From contig NZ_CP080492.1 of NCBI RefSeq assembly GCF_019464495.1, forward strand, positions 1,178,001-1,242,000: a DNA stretch of 64,000 bases. The letters run 5' to 3'. A program made the translations under genes and the position numbers. This stretch comes from Leucobacter luti. Its GTDB lineage: Bacteria > Actinomycetota > Actinomycetes > Actinomycetales > Microbacteriaceae. This document shows positions 8,095 to 18,927 of this stretch, piece by piece (positions within the stretch are counted from its first letter, which is position 1; every line of letters begins with the position of its first letter). Below the pieces are notes generated by a model. It was not told the origin of the DNA. It was given only the letters and a program-made list of their open reading frames with translations, and did no database searches.

Positions 8095-8544
8095 CTAGTC
8101 CGTATATTCAAGTTCGAGGTCTACAACATCCTCGTCGGCGAGGTTCACCACGATATTGTCCGGGTTGCGGGTGGTGAGCCAGATCAGCTCCTGTGAACGG
8201 CTCGCATTGCCTTCGATGTGAGGGACAAATGGCGGCACGTAGACGAAGTCGCCCTGCTCGAAGTACATGACCTCTTCGTAGCGTGCTCCAAAGCGAATGT
8301 AGCCACGGCCCTGCAACACGAAGCCACCGGTCTCGGCTTTCCCGTGGTGGTGCGGATCCGAGTGCTCTCCGACGCCGGTGTGCACGCGGCCGAACCAGAG
8401 GTCCACCACGTCGGTGTTCTCGACAGAGACGCCGGAGTAGCGCTTCGCTTTCGCCGTCTGTCCCGGAGCAAGGGGCAGCTCGTCTTTGCGCTGCACACTG
8501 ATCCGCTTGAACGGGCGGCCGAGGGGATCAAGTGAATCGCTCAT
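8095..8544 (-). CDS. Cupin-domain protein
   Basis: A 149-aa single-domain cupin. Motif 1 is visible as HSDPHHHGKAETGGFVLQG and motif 2 as GDFVYVPPFVPHIEGN, giving His and Glu ligands for one metal ion in a small beta-barrel. Family members include dioxygenases, isomerases and sugar- or ligand-binding proteins, so the substrate is unknown. The frame is open for 36 codons further upstream, but the ATG at 8544 has an AAAGGA ribosome binding site about 8 bases away and starts the conserved sequence, so it is chosen. It is transcribed divergently from the YhgE operon across a region of about 220 bp. Confidence 0.8.
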   Translation of the reverse strand: MSDSLDPLGRPFKRISVQRKDELPLAPGQTAKAKRYSGVSVENTDVVDLWFGRVHTGVGEHSDPHHHGKAETGGFVLQGRGYIRFGARYEEVMYFEQGDFVYVPPFVPHIEGNASRSQELIWLTTRNPDNIVVNLADEDVVDLELEYTD

Positions 8545-8722
8545 GATGGGTCCTTTCAAGGTGGGCCCTCGGTGAGCGAGCTCCTCGCACACCGATGGGG
8601 AGGTGACACCGAATGTACCCATTTCTGGAATCTTCCAACATAAATTCCACATAACGGGATTTTTGGCACACTCTCAGCGCTTTTCCTCCGGAAGAATCTG
8701 CGCCCAGTCACTTTTCTGAGCA

Positions 8723-8746
8723 AACTTGCACACACGTGTGCAAGTT
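8723..8746. promoter_or_regulatory. Palindromic operator of the yhgE-yhgE-tetR operon
   Basis: AACTTGCACAC and GTGTGCAAGTT form a perfect 11-bp inverted repeat with a 2-base centre, 18 bp before the first YhgE start. A TetR gene is the last gene of that operon, so this is the natural candidate site for autoregulation. It may also affect the divergent cupin gene. Confidence 0.7.
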
Positions 8747-8764
8747 AGCGCGTAAGCTTCTCCT

Positions 8765-11713
8765 GTGAGACAGAGCTGGCAGATTTTCAAACGGGACGTC
8801 ACCCGCATTCTTCGCGTACGCAAAACGTGGGTCATTGTCATCGGCATTCTGATCACACCAGCCCTCTACGCGTGGTTCAACATCAATGCGTTCTGGGATC
8901 CATACGCCAATACCTCGAACATCACCATTGCGGTGGCGAACCTCGACGAGGGCGCGGATTCAGAGCTCACCGGGCCGGTGAACATTGGTGAGGAAGTCGT
9001 CGAGCAACTCCGAGACAATGACCAGCTCGGCTGGGAGTTCATGGACAAAGCCGACGCGATGCAGGCCGTCAAGCGCGGTGATGCCTACGCCTCAATTGTG
9101 ATTCCTGCGGATTTCAGCGCAGACCTGTTGAGCATGACCACCGGAACATTCACGCAGCCCGCTCTGCAGTACTTCGTGAACGAAAAGGCCAGTGCGATCG
9201 CTCCGAAGATCACGGATGTTGGCGCGTCACAGCTCGACAAACAGATCACGTCTGCGTTCAAGGAGCAAGTCGCGCACGCCGCAACCGAAGCCGTCACCGA
9301 CGCCGGAGACTCGGCGGAGCTGCGCCTGCTCAACGCACGCAGCAACACGCTCAACGTGTTCGACAAGACCGCACAGAGCCTCGACGCCTCGCGCAGCAAT
9401 ATCGCAGAGCTGCAGGACGGCATCGCCTCGTCGCGCACCGAACTCGCATCAGCGCGAGACACGTTGAGGAGCGTTGACACGACACTCAGCGATGTGCAGA
9501 CGGCGGTGACGGAAGCACAGGGCATCATCCTGGAAACGCAGCAGCAAGTCGTCACATTCAGCGACGCTGCAACTTCCGCCTACCTCAAAGGCACCACGCT
9601 GCTGTCCGACGCGGCAGCTTCGGCGCACGTATCAATCACCGAGCTGACACAGGGGCTCGACCAGGCTGGGGCACGGATCAGCTCCTCCATCACGGCGGTC
9701 ACCGCCGTCGTGGAATCAAACGAGGCCTCGATCACCCAACTGCGCGAGTTGCTCGCCGATTCCAGCCTCGACCCCGCGACCGCCCAGCAACTCACCGACG
9801 TACTCAACACACTTGAGGCCCAGAACACGCAGCACCAAGCTGTGCTCACGCAGCTTTCCGATCTCAACTCCAGCGCGGCCGCCGCGGTGCAGTCTGTGCG
9901 GGACGCGTCCGACGCCCTGACACAGGCGACGCAGGACACGCGTGGTGCCGCAACGCAACTCCGCACCGTCATCACCGAGACAGTGCCCGCGGTCAATGCG
10001 GCCATGTCACAGCTTTCGGCGAGTGCCGGCCAGTTCGCGTCAGCGATCGGATCTCAGCAAACCGTACTTGCGGAGGCTGACACACTGCTCGGCGGCATCG
10101 ATGAGCAGCTCGGATCTACCGCGACAGCGCTCGAGAGTTTTGAAGCTGACCTCGGTGGGATCTCCGGAGGAGTGAAGTCTGCAAAGGCGGATGTGCTGGC
10201 GCTTGGCGCTGCCTCAGAATGGAACGCGCTGAGCACACTCACGGGGCTTGATCCGGATCAGATTGCTCAGTTCGTGTCCGCTCCCGTCACCGTGCAAGAG
10301 CAGGTCGTGTTCCCCATCACCTCCTACGGATCAGCCATGGCAGCGCTGTTCACAAACCTGTCGCTCTGGATCGGCGCATTCGTGCTCATGGTGATCTTCA
10401 AGATCGAGGTGGATACCGAAGGATTCAAGAACGTCACCGTGCGCCAGGCCTACCTCGGACGCTTCTATCTGCTCGGCACGCTGGCCATGCTGCAGGCCCT
10501 CATCGTGTGCAGCGGCAACCTCATCATCGGGGTGCAAACCGTCAACCCGTTCGTCTACGTGGGCACTGGAATCTTCACCGCGCTCGTCTATGTGAGTATC
10601 ATCTACGCACTCTGCGTGGCGTTCGGGCATATCGGGCGCGGACTGTGTGTGCTCCTCGTGATCATGCAGATTCCGGGTGCCTCCGGGCTCTATCCGATCG
10701 AACTCATGCCCGGCTTCTTCCGCGCGATCTACCCGCTGCTCCCGTTCTCCTACGGCATCGACGCAATGCGCGAAACCATTGCCGGCTTTTACGGCGGGCA
10801 CTATTGGAAGTACATGGGCGTTCTGACGCTCATGATGGTCCTGTCGTTCGTGCTCGGCCTCGTGCTGCGCCGCAGGCTCGCCAACTTCAACCTGTTGTTC
10901 AACCGAGAGATCGCGTCGACAGACCTCATGATTGGCGAAAAGGTGCAGGTGGTGGGATCCGGGTACCGTCTGACCGACGTGATCCACGCCATGCAGAACC
11001 GGCACGAGTACCGGGACGACCTCGCACGACGTTCCCGCCCGTTCACCCAGCACTACCCCGCCCTGCTCCGCGGCACCCTGCTCGTGGGAGGAGTCGGCTT
11101 GGTCGTCCTCGCGATCATCGCCTGGGCGCTCCCCGGCGGGAAAGCACCCCTGCTCGGCGTCTGGGTGGCATGGTGCTTGCTCATCATGGGCTTCCTCGTG
11201 GTCATCGAATACATCAAGCAGAGCTTCGCGAACGCGCAGAAGGTGGCCGAGCTGAACGACTCGGATCTGCGAGACGCCATGCTCACCGAGGGCGACGGGC
11301 TGCACACGATGCTTGGCGCTGATGGCGCTGCCGGCACTGATGGCACTGCCGGCGCGAACGGAACTGGTGAGCCTGGCGAGCGGGCGAGGTCTCGCGACTC
11401 GGGTGCGAACGCCACGCTCAGCGGTGTGGCGACGGCCACCGCCGTGCTCCCACGAGCCAGAGACGCATCCGCTCAGGGTGAAATCACGACGCCCGCAGAG
11501 CCCGACTCGATTGATGAAGTGATGAGCGATTGGTTCGGAGACCCCTCGCCCTCGGCGGGCGCCGATCCAGACCCCGATCCGGTTCCGGATCCTGACACTG
11601 CTGAGGACCCTGGCACGACTGAGGACCCTGACACGACTGACACGACGCGGCTCGATACCGCGCGAGACACCGACACCGACACCGACACCACGAACGGAGG
11701 GCAGCGCGCATGA
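8765..11713 (+). CDS. YhgE/Pip-family membrane protein 1
   Basis: The 982-aa product has the N-terminal YhgE/Pip signature (RDVTRILRVRKTW, a membrane helix at about 22-45, then WDPYANTSNITIAVANLDEGA). A long extracellular, coiled-coil-prone region follows at about 190-500, then six or so membrane helices at about 515-830. In this family (phage infection protein of Lactococcus, YhgE of Bacillus) the soluble loop faces outside and the C-terminal part resembles ABC-2 permeases. The last 120 residues are an unusual cytoplasmic tail of Asp/Pro/Thr repeats (DPDPDP, DTDTDTD). The start is GTG at 8765. The stop overlaps the next ATG (ATGA), so the two YhgE proteins are translationally coupled and may form a heteromeric complex. 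The function in export or envelope maintenance is unproven. Confidence 0.85.
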   Translation: MRQSWQIFKRDVTRILRVRKTWVIVIGILITPALYAWFNINAFWDPYANTSNITIAVANLDEGADSELTGPVNIGEEVVEQLRDNDQLGWEFMDKADAMQAVKRGDAYASIVIPADFSADLLSMTTGTFTQPALQYFVNEKASAIAPKITDVGASQLDKQITSAFKEQVAHAATEAVTDAGDSAELRLLNARSNTLNVFDKTAQSLDASRSNIAELQDGIASSRTELASARDTLRSVDTTLSDVQTAVTEAQGIILETQQQVVTFSDAATSAYLKGTTLLSDAAASAHVSITELTQGLDQAGARISSSITAVTAVVESNEASITQLRELLADSSLDPATAQQLTDVLNTLEAQNTQHQAVLTQLSDLNSSAAAAVQSVRDASDALTQATQDTRGAATQLRTVITETVPAVNAAMSQLSASAGQFASAIGSQQTVLAEADTLLGGIDEQLGSTATALESFEADLGGISGGVKSAKADVLALGAASEWNALSTLTGLDPDQIAQFVSAPVTVQEQVVFPITSYGSAMAALFTNLSLWIGAFVLMVIFKIEVDTEGFKNVTVRQAYLGRFYLLGTLAMLQALIVCSGNLIIGVQTVNPFVYVGTGIFTALVYVSIIYALCVAFGHIGRGLCVLLVIMQIPGASGLYPIELMPGFFRAIYPLLPFSYGIDAMRETIAGFYGGHYWKYMGVLTLMMVLSFVLGLVLRRRLANFNLLFNREIASTDLMIGEKVQVVGSGYRLTDVIHAMQNRHEYRDDLARRSRPFTQHYPALLRGTLLVGGVGLVVLAIIAWALPGGKAPLLGVWVAWCLLIMGFLVVIEYIKQSFANAQKVAELNDSDLRDAMLTEGDGLHTMLGADGAAGTDGTAGANGTGEPGERARSRDSGANATLSGVATATAVLPRARDASAQGEITTPAEPDSIDEVMSDWFGDPSPSAGADPDPDPVPDPDTAEDPGTTEDPDTTDTTRLDTARDTDTDTDTTNGGQRA

Positions 11714-13896
11714 GAAACATCCTCGACCTCACCCGCCGCGATGTGCGGCACGCGACCCGCAACGTGATGGCGTCGATCGTGCTCTTCGGTCTCGTCATCA
11801 TTCCGTCACTGTTCACCTGGTTCAACGTGATCGCGAGCTGGGATCCGTTTGCGAATACGAGCAACTTGAAGGTCGCCGTCGCAAGCACCGACACCGGGTA
11901 CGAGAGCGACCTCATGCCGATCCGGATCAACGTCGGCGACCAGGTGCTCTCCAAGCTGCGCGCAAACGATGATCTGGACTGGGTGATCACGTCGAAAGAA
12001 GACGCGATCGACGGCACCAAATCAGGTGCATACTATGCGGCGATCGTGCTGCCCCCATCATTCAGCACGGACATGATGACCTTCTACGCCGACGGCGCCG
12101 AGCGCACCAGCATCGACTACTTCACGAACCAGAAGAAGAACGCCCTCGCCCCCAAGATCACCGATCAGGGCGCAGAGGGAGTCTCCTCGCAAATCAGCGA
12201 GGCCTTCACCGTGACGCTGGGCGACGTGGCGCTCGGCCTCATCACCTCAGTCTCTGACTACTTGGGCGATGCAGACACACAGGCCGCGTTGACGCGGATC
12301 GAAGCCCGCGTTGGCAGTATCGGCACGCAGCTGCGCTCTGGCGCGCGCACCGCAGACACCCTCACCACACTGCTCGATTCGAGCATCCCGCTCGTGCAGG
12401 GTGCCGAGGCGCTGACCACCACAGCGGGGAGCGCTTTCAGCGACACCTCTCACGCGGTGGGAGGGGGCGTTGCCGCTGCCGACGACCTGAAGTCGGCATT
12501 GCACGGCGCCACAGAAGCACTGTCGAACGCGCTCGCTGCAACCGCCGGCAGCTACGACGTCGTGGGAACGAGAGTTGACGAACTTCTCGCGAACGCGGAT
12601 CAGACGAGCGCGAGCCAGGCGCAGCTCCTCACCACACTCGCGGACTCTGTCCAGCAGCAGATCGACCAGACGACTGCGCTGCGCACAAAGCTCGAAACCG
12701 AAGTGGGCCCCGGACTGCCCGAGTCCGGTCAAGCGGCGCTGTCCCGAGTGCTTGCCAAACTCGATGATTCGATCGCGAAGCAGGAATCAGTGCGGGATCG
12801 ACTCACACAGTCCGCGCAGGACATCGTCGACGGCAACGCCTCCGCACAGCAGTCACGCGAGGCCATTGCGGCGTCGATCGCTGAGGCAAAGGCGGCGGTG
12901 ACCGAGGCGCAGGGCGCCTACACGGACGGGCTCAAGCCGCAGCTCGACCGGCTCGCGGCCACGCTCGCAACCATCGGCACCGATGTCGATTCGATCCGCG
13001 CTGATCTGGCGGCGGCCAAGGAACGGCTGTCAGGATCTGGCGGGTCCGTCATCTCTGGGCTGGACACCGCGCGGGAGGCTACCCAGAAGCTGTCCAAGTC
13101 GCTGACAGACGCCGCAGACAAGTTCAGCGATCTGCAGGGAGTGCTGGCGAAGGCGGCTGATACCGGCGACTTGAGCGAGCTCTCGGAGATCATCGGATCG
13201 GATCCCAGTGTGCTCGCGACCTCGCTGGCCGAGCCGATTCGCGTAGACCGCACCGCGGTGTTCCCGGTGACGAGCTTCGGCGTTGGGATGGCTCCGCTGT
13301 ACACAGTGCTCGCGCTGTGGGTTGGCGCGCTGCTCATGACCGTAACGATCCGTGTCGATGTCAATCAGCAGACGCTCCCCGATCGGCCGGAGCTCACGCC
13401 GACACAAAAATACCTCGGCCGGTACGGGATCTTCGCGCTCGTCGGGCTCGCTCAAAGCACCCTGCTGACGCTCGGCCTGATCCTATTCGTTCAGATCCAG
13501 CCGGCGCATCCGCTGCTGCTCGTGCTTGCAGGGTGGGTGATCTCATTGGTGTTCACCCTCATCATCTACACGTTTGTCGTGGCGTTCGGGAATGCTGGCA
13601 AGGCGCTCGCGGTGCTCTTGCTCGTGATTCAGATTTCCGGATCCGGCGGAGCATACCCGCTCCAGCTGCTGCCCGCGTGGTTCCAGAACATCAGCCCATT
13701 CCTTCCCGCGACGTACGCTATCGAGGCGCTCCGCGCCGCGGTCGCAGGCATTTACGCTGGTGATTTCTGGATCGCACTCGGCACGCTTGCGCTGTTCGTG
13801 CTCCCGGCGCTGCTCCTCGGGATCGTGCTGCGGCGACCGATGATTTCCTTCAACCGAGGTCTCAGCGAGGCTCTCGAGTCCACGAAGTTGATGTAG
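11710..13896 (+). CDS. YhgE/Pip-family membrane protein 2
   Basis: The 728-aa paralogue of the preceding gene has the same start pattern (LTRRDVRHATRNVMAS, membrane helix, then WDPFANTSNLKVAVASTDTG). A helical extracellular region covers about residues 180-490 and a C-terminal block of membrane helices about 505-715. The FGVGMAPLYTVLALWVGALL segment is typical of the C-terminal YhgE domain. It lacks the acidic tail of its partner. ATGA overlap with the gene before and a one-base overlap with the TetR frame after it mark a tight operon. Paired yhgE genes next to a TetR regulator are common in actinobacteria. Confidence 0.85.
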   Translation: MRNILDLTRRDVRHATRNVMASIVLFGLVIIPSLFTWFNVIASWDPFANTSNLKVAVASTDTGYESDLMPIRINVGDQVLSKLRANDDLDWVITSKEDAIDGTKSGAYYAAIVLPPSFSTDMMTFYADGAERTSIDYFTNQKKNALAPKITDQGAEGVSSQISEAFTVTLGDVALGLITSVSDYLGDADTQAALTRIEARVGSIGTQLRSGARTADTLTTLLDSSIPLVQGAEALTTTAGSAFSDTSHAVGGGVAAADDLKSALHGATEALSNALAATAGSYDVVGTRVDELLANADQTSASQAQLLTTLADSVQQQIDQTTALRTKLETEVGPGLPESGQAALSRVLAKLDDSIAKQESVRDRLTQSAQDIVDGNASAQQSREAIAASIAEAKAAVTEAQGAYTDGLKPQLDRLAATLATIGTDVDSIRADLAAAKERLSGSGGSVISGLDTAREATQKLSKSLTDAADKFSDLQGVLAKAADTGDLSELSEIIGSDPSVLATSLAEPIRVDRTAVFPVTSFGVGMAPLYTVLALWVGALLMTVTIRVDVNQQTLPDRPELTPTQKYLGRYGIFALVGLAQSTLLTLGLILFVQIQPAHPLLLVLAGWVISLVFTLIIYTFVVAFGNAGKALAVLLLVIQISGSGGAYPLQLLPAWFQNISPFLPATYAIEALRAAVAGIYAGDFWIALGTLALFVLPALLLGIVLRRPMISFNRGLSEALESTKLM

Positions 13897-13910
13897 TGGG
13901 AGAGTCACCA

Positions 13911-14561
13911 GTGTCAGCTCAGATCGGCAATGGACCAGCGGCCACACACGGCGGTGGCGGAGCGCAGCGACGCGACGCCGCGCAGAATCGGTCGGCACTG
14001 CTGCGCGCGGCGCAGGCGACGTTGGCCGACTACCCCAATGCGTCGCTGGACACGGTGGCGCAGGCCGCCGGGCTCTCACGGCGCGCGCTGTACGGGCATT
14101 TCCCGGATCGGGACGCGCTGCTGCGCGAAGTGATCGCCGTGGGCGCCAGCCAGTTCAGCGCGATCTCGGAAGCCACAGTCGACGATGATCCGCGGGTCTC
14201 TCTCGCGCACCTCGCGGCCAGGTTGTGGCGCGAGGCGACGGCGGTGCGTGCGTCGGCGAACATCGCAGCCGACGATGCGTACCAGGCGGAGACGGCTCAG
14301 GCGCTTGAACCACTGCGGAGACGACTCACGGAGCTGACGCAGACCGGTGTCGGGTCCGGAGCGTTCCGCGCTGATATGACGCCCGAACTGCTGGCCTTCC
14401 TGATCGAAGAGACTGCCCGCGCGACCCTGCGCGAGCGGCGTGTCATCGGCGCCACCACTGTCGCAACGGCGGTCAACGTGGTGCTCAGCATCGCGGGCCT
14501 CTCCTGGCGAGAGCAGGAAGCACTGCTTGCCGCGCACCCGGAGATCTTCGACGGGGAGTAG
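13911..14561 (+). CDS. TetR-family regulator of the YhgE operon
   Basis: A 216-aa regulator. After a 25-residue Gly-rich lead there is a TetR HTH (RSALLRAAQATLADYPNASLDTVAQAAGLSRRALYGHFPDRDAL), with the recognition helix around LSRRALYGHF. The C-terminal ligand/dimer domain is all helical. The frame could begin at the GTG at 13896 that overlaps the upstream stop. The GTG at 13911 is preferred because GGGAG lies 8 bases before it. As the last gene of the operon it most likely represses it through the palindrome at 8723-8746. Confidence 0.85.
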   Translation: MSAQIGNGPAATHGGGGAQRRDAAQNRSALLRAAQATLADYPNASLDTVAQAAGLSRRALYGHFPDRDALLREVIAVGASQFSAISEATVDDDPRVSLAHLAARLWREATAVRASANIAADDAYQAETAQALEPLRRRLTELTQTGVGSGAFRADMTPELLAFLIEETARATLRERRVIGATTVATAVNVVLSIAGLSWREQEALLAAHPEIFDGE

Positions 14562-14701
14562 CGGAAAGTAGCGGGAAGGCACGCGCGGCGAAGGCGATCT
14601 GTTGGGTTCACCGCACCGCCGCCGCACCGCATACCCCCGTCGCTGCCGTTTCGGCGACGCACCGCCCGCACCACGTTCAGGAGCAGCCCCGCAGCTCTGA
14701 T

Positions 14702-17700
14702 CTACGCGACTCCCACTTTCGGCTTCGCCCATGAACGACCGCTTGTGTCTTTGAGGATGTCGTATTCCACGTCGACATGCGGTTCGATCGCACTGTACTT
14801 GTCGTTCGGGGCGCCGATCACGAGTTGGAATCCGAGGCCGCGCCACGCGCCGATCGCCCGCTTGGTGAAATGGGCGTCCGCCTTGATCAGCGCCTCGTCG
14901 AGGAACACCGGAGCGTAGCGCGGGCGCTCCGCATCGGCGTCGCCCAGCTGGTAGCGCAGCGCCGCGCCCACGATGAACGCAATCAGCTCCTGCGACTCAC
15001 CGCCCGACTTCTCGCCGATGTGATCGTAAAGCGCGGCGTGCTGCTTCGTTTCAGCGTGCACCTTCTCCGCGCTCACGCGGACGTGGTTGCGCACGTCGAC
15101 AAGCTCGGCGAAATCGGGAGCCGTGCGCCGGATCCTGTTGATGAACTTCTTCATCCGCTCGTACGCCTGCTCGCGATCCTGATCCGTTTGTGCGCCGCTG
15201 ATCAGGCCGCGCACCTCCCGCAGCTCACTGCGGAAGCGGCGGCGGGCCTCTGACTGGTTTTCACGCGGAGTGATCTGCAGCCGGTGTTCATCGTCATAGA
15301 ACGGCAGATCCTGCATGATCCCGTTGATCGGCTCGATCCGCTCACGGATCTCTCGCAGCGATCTGCTGAGCGTCGAGTCGAGGTTCGTGAGGTCGTTGCC
15401 GGAGAGCTTCAGCAGGCTGTGCTTCCACTCGGTCTCCAGCTCGTGCAGCCCGCTCGTTTCGAGCTCCGCGAGGATCCGCTCGAAGTCCTTCAGTGAGGAA
15501 TCCGGATCGGCGCGCAGGTTCGGATTCGGCCAGCTCTCAAGGAAGCTCTCGAGCGCGCGCCGCAGGTGGTCACGCTGCTGCTCCAGGGTGTCCTGTGCGG
15601 TGGCCTGATCGTCGAGCAGCAGCTTCGACGCGGTGTGGAGCGCCGCGTCAAAGCTCGCCAGAGTCTCCGCCCTGCTGCGCTCGCGTGCGGTCACCGGCGT
15701 ATCGAAGCGCTCATCGAGGTAGGCGATGTGGTGAGGTGCGAGCTCGCGTCCGGCGCGCTCAGCATCGTCGATTGCTTGCTGCGCATCATCGACTTCGTCG
15801 GTAATGCGTGCCCAGCGCTCCGCGATGTGCTCCTGCTGCTCCTCGGCGCGGCCAACCAGCCGCTGCAGGAGCTCAATCTTCTGCTTCAGACCAGCAATCT
15901 GCTTCGTGAGCGTCTCAATCTCCGGGCTCCCAGTGATCAACTCGCCGACGATCTTCGTCCAGTTGTCACGCTGCTGCTCCAGCGAGCCAACATCGATCTG
16001 GTCCCAGCTCAGCTCGCTGATCTTTGCGTAGGCCGCGTGCCTGGCATCCAGCGCGTCGAGCGCAGCGGCCGCGGTCTGCTCGGCCGCAGCGGCGGCCTCA
16101 ACTTCGTGTTCAAGCGCTTCGATCTGCTCCGCGAGATCCGTGAGGCGCCGCTGGTTCGAGAACCCGAGCACGTTCTTCCGCCCGTGTCCGCCGTGCGCAC
16201 CCCTGGCCCCCTGCGACATCTGACCCGTGATACTCAGCGCCATCCGGTGCTGAGAGAGTGCCTCGGCGCTCTCAACGCAGACGAACCCGAACTGCTCCTC
16301 GAGCCGGTCGGTCAGCCATCCGGTGAACGGCGACTCGCGGTAGTCGAGCCGGCCGGGCAGCTGCTGCGGATCCGGCCGTGCGTGCCGCTCCCGGCCCGTG
16401 TGGACGCCCTCGTAGCGCAGCCGCGTGGGCGTGCGGATCTCGTTGATCGCTGCGCGGAACTGCGGCAGGTGGGCTGCGTCGATCAGCAGCGTCGTCGCGA
16501 ATCCGCCGAGCGCGAGGTTGAACGCTTCCCGCCACGGCTCGAACTCGGTGCGGACCTCCACCAGCTCTCCAACAAACGGCAGCTCTTCCACCGGGAGCCC
16601 AGCCGCCTGTGCCAGCAACTCCCGCGACTCGTGCAGGGCGCTCGGGATATTGCCGCGCAGACCCTCAGTGAGACGCACCTCGGACTGGAGGCTGCTCAGC
16701 TCGGCACGCAGCGCGCTTGTCGCGCCGCGCGCGTCAGCGTAGGCGTCGCGCGCGGTGGCCTTGGCGGCTGGATCGGTGAGTGCTTCACGAGCTCGGGCGG
16801 CGAGCGCCTGGAACGCGCGCTCCGTGGTCGCGTCCTCCAACAGCTCAGCGGCCGCGGCGTCAAAGCGACGCCTCGCCTCCTGCACGGTTTCGAGCCGTTT
16901 CTCCACGATCGACAGGTCGCGCTCCGCGCGCTCCACCCGATCCCCTCCTGAATTGCGCAGCACCTCGATCAGTCCGTCACGCTCGGCCTCCGCTGCGGAC
17001 GCGAGCGCTTGCTGTGTGCGCACCTCAGCATCGGCGCGAGCCTTGTCCTGTTGCAGCTCGGTCTCCACCTCGCGCAAGAGCGCAAGCCGTCGGTCCGTGC
17101 GCCACAGCGCAGACAGCGACTCCGGATCAGAGAACCTCCCGATCTCATCAATCAGGCGGAGCTGGTCCGCCGCAGCCTCGATCCGGCCGCGCAACTCCCG
17201 AATCGGGCGCAGCGCTCGCACCTGGCGCTGCGCCGTGACCATCCGCATACGTGTGGTCTCGAGTTCATCGAAGTGTTCCACCACAGCGTCGGCGGTGGAA
17301 AGCGTGTCGGGCTCCTCAAGCACCATCCGTTTGTAGAGCTCGTCGACAGTCGTGATCTGTTGGCCGGCCTGGATCCGGGCGAGCAAGCTCATCGCTTTCG
17401 ACCCTGCGCCAGCGGCCCCGATCCCCAGCACCGAGTGCATTTTGGCGGAGAACTCACGGTCCGTGGTGAACGACTCCAGGCCGGCGGCGCGCACTGCTGC
17501 GTCGGTGAGGCGCTGGCCGGCAGCGGCCTCAAGCTGGCCCAGGCTGAATGGGCCATCGATCGTGGCGCGCACGCGCACGGTGTCTTCGATCACGCGAGCA
17601 GCAGCCGGGATATACCAGGCACGCACCGCCGTGAACTGCGAGCCATCGTGGTCCGTCCAGGTCATGGCGATCGCCGTCCAGGTGTCCTCCCCGTCCCCGC

Positions 17701-18049
17701 GCAGCACCCGCACGCGCGTGCCCTCATCGGTGCGCGATTCGTCGAGCTTGCCGCGGCCGTAGGACAGGATGTTGCGCTGCTCGTCGCCACGCGAACGTCC
17801 GGTCACCCCTCCGTTCGACGCTCCGTTGAAGGGGGTCGTGTGCGGCATCATGAGTGCGATGTAGGCGTCCATGAGTGTCGATTTTCCGGACCCGGACCCG
17901 CCGCAGAGCAGCGTCGCCTGAGGCGAGAACCGAACGCGGTGGGCCCCGTCGTAGCCACCCCAATTCACAAGCTGGAGTTCGTCCGCAACCCACTGCTGCC
18001 CCCGCGAGGCGGCCGGGATGAGGCCAAAGAGCGTGTCAAGCATGGTCAT
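14702..18049 (-). CDS. jetC: Wadjet/MksB-type SMC ATPase (JetC)
   Basis: A 1115-aa SMC-like ATPase. The P-loop GGSGSGKS is at residues 50-57. Long coiled coils with a hinge-like globular centre occupy about 300-900, the ABC signature SGGES is at 1015-1019 and the Walker B FLDEA at 1049-1053. In Wadjet systems JetC (MksB-like) dimers with the JetA kleisin and JetB extrude DNA loops and sense small circular DNA, which JetD then cleaves. The start ATG overlaps the jetB stop (ATGA). The 140 bp after this gene contain no jetD (TOPRIM/DUF2220) frame; a TetR gene ends there on the other strand. The complex therefore lacks its nuclease at this locus and may work as an MksBEF-like condensin or with a distant JetD. 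Confidence 0.9.
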   Translation of the reverse strand: MTMLDTLFGLIPAASRGQQWVADELQLVNWGGYDGAHRVRFSPQATLLCGGSGSGKSTLMDAYIALMMPHTTPFNGASNGGVTGRSRGDEQRNILSYGRGKLDESRTDEGTRVRVLRGDGEDTWTAIAMTWTDHDGSQFTAVRAWYIPAAARVIEDTVRVRATIDGPFSLGQLEAAAGQRLTDAAVRAAGLESFTTDREFSAKMHSVLGIGAAGAGSKAMSLLARIQAGQQITTVDELYKRMVLEEPDTLSTADAVVEHFDELETTRMRMVTAQRQVRALRPIRELRGRIEAAADQLRLIDEIGRFSDPESLSALWRTDRRLALLREVETELQQDKARADAEVRTQQALASAAEAERDGLIEVLRNSGGDRVERAERDLSIVEKRLETVQEARRRFDAAAAELLEDATTERAFQALAARAREALTDPAAKATARDAYADARGATSALRAELSSLQSEVRLTEGLRGNIPSALHESRELLAQAAGLPVEELPFVGELVEVRTEFEPWREAFNLALGGFATTLLIDAAHLPQFRAAINEIRTPTRLRYEGVHTGRERHARPDPQQLPGRLDYRESPFTGWLTDRLEEQFGFVCVESAEALSQHRMALSITGQMSQGARGAHGGHGRKNVLGFSNQRRLTDLAEQIEALEHEVEAAAAAEQTAAAALDALDARHAAYAKISELSWDQIDVGSLEQQRDNWTKIVGELITGSPEIETLTKQIAGLKQKIELLQRLVGRAEEQQEHIAERWARITDEVDDAQQAIDDAERAGRELAPHHIAYLDERFDTPVTARERSRAETLASFDAALHTASKLLLDDQATAQDTLEQQRDHLRRALESFLESWPNPNLRADPDSSLKDFERILAELETSGLHELETEWKHSLLKLSGNDLTNLDSTLSRSLREIRERIEPINGIMQDLPFYDDEHRLQITPRENQSEARRRFRSELREVRGLISGAQTDQDREQAYERMKKFINRIRRTAPDFAELVDVRNHVRVSAEKVHAETKQHAALYDHIGEKSGGESQELIAFIVGAALRYQLGDADAERPRYAPVFLDEALIKADAHFTKRAIGAWRGLGFQLVIGAPNDKYSAIEPHVDVEYDILKDTSGRSWAKPKVGVA

Positions 18050-18927
18050 GATGCGGAGCCCTCTCGGTCCTGCTCGGTGATGGTGAACTCCTGATCCTGG
18101 GCCTGATCCTGGGCTTGCTCCTGGGTCTGATCCTGCCCCGGTGCGAGCCCCTGGCTGTGCCCCTGATCCTGACTGAGGTCCGATGCGGCTGACCCTGGCG
18201 CCGGGTTGGTGCCCTGCGCCACCTGCTCGCGGAGCCAGCTCTGCAGTTCCCGCATCCGGTCCGCGCTGAGGACGATCTCAACCAGCGGAGTCACCCGATA
18301 CCGGCTCTCAGACTCCTCTTCGATGATGCCCTCCTGCTTGAGCCTGCCGAGCGCAGCGCGAATCGTCTTCTGCCGCGCCGCGGTGCTCCCCTCACTCTCG
18401 CTGAAGTAGCTGAGCACGGTCTGCTCGATCTCCTCGACATCGATGCGCACCGAGGGCTCCCCCGCTGTCGACTCGCGCTGATAGACCGTGCGCAAGTACA
18501 CGAGCACAAGCGTCTCGGAGCGGTTGTAGGACTCGTCCCGCAGCAACACGGGCACCTCGAGCTCTTCTGAGCGGACCTGCTGCTTATAGGCGACCCCGCG
18601 CTCGGGATCAACGATCAGCCTGATGAAGAGGTCGTGGAGGCGCGACTCGATCACCTGCTGGTTTTCCATCAGCACCGACCAATCATCGGCGTGCCGATCT
18701 GCGAAGATCGCGCGCCGCTGGAGCAGGCGCGCGAGCACACGACGAACCTCAGGATCGAGCACGCCACGATCCCCCGCGAAGAACTCTTCGGGGTCTTCCT
18801 CCATCGCGACGGTCGCAATAAAGGGCTCACTGCCGGGTCCCGTGTTCTGCTCACGGCCGGGTTCCGCGCCCTGTTCCGTTCCGGGACCCGCGTCGATCGG
18901 CTCCGAGGATGCAAGCTGTTCACTCAT
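18046..18927 (-). CDS. jetB: Wadjet/MksE-type subunit (JetB, DUF4194)
   Basis: A 293-aa protein whose core, about residues 50-235, matches the DUF4194/MksE winged-helix type that bridges the kleisin and the SMC heads. Conserved-looking segments are [39 protein letters not shown] and RKRYRV-like '[14 protein letters not shown]'. Both ends are low complexity: a Glu/Gly/Pro N-terminus of about 35 residues and a Gln/Asp-rich C-terminus (QDQ/QEQAQ repeats) of about 50 residues. These make it longer than typical homologues. It overlaps jetA by 8 bp and jetC by 4 bp. Confidence 0.85.
   Translation of the reverse strand: MSEQLASSEPIDAGPGTEQGAEPGREQNTGPGSEPFIATVAMEEDPEEFFAGDRGVLDPEVRRVLARLLQRRAIFADRHADDWSVLMENQQVIESRLHDLFIRLIVDPERGVAYKQQVRSEELEVPVLLRDESYNRSETLVLVYLRTVYQRESTAGEPSVRIDVEEIEQTVLSYFSESEGSTAARQKTIRAALGRLKQEGIIEEESESRYRVTPLVEIVLSADRMRELQSWLREQVAQGTNPAPGSAASDLSQDQGHSQGLAPGQDQTQEQAQDQAQDQEFTITEQDREGSAS

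Noticed and set aside
14076..14846. Remnant of jetD downstream of jetC
   Set aside because: The open frame here is an Arg-rich shadow of the TetR gene and jetC end; no TOPRIM or DUF2220 motif is visible.
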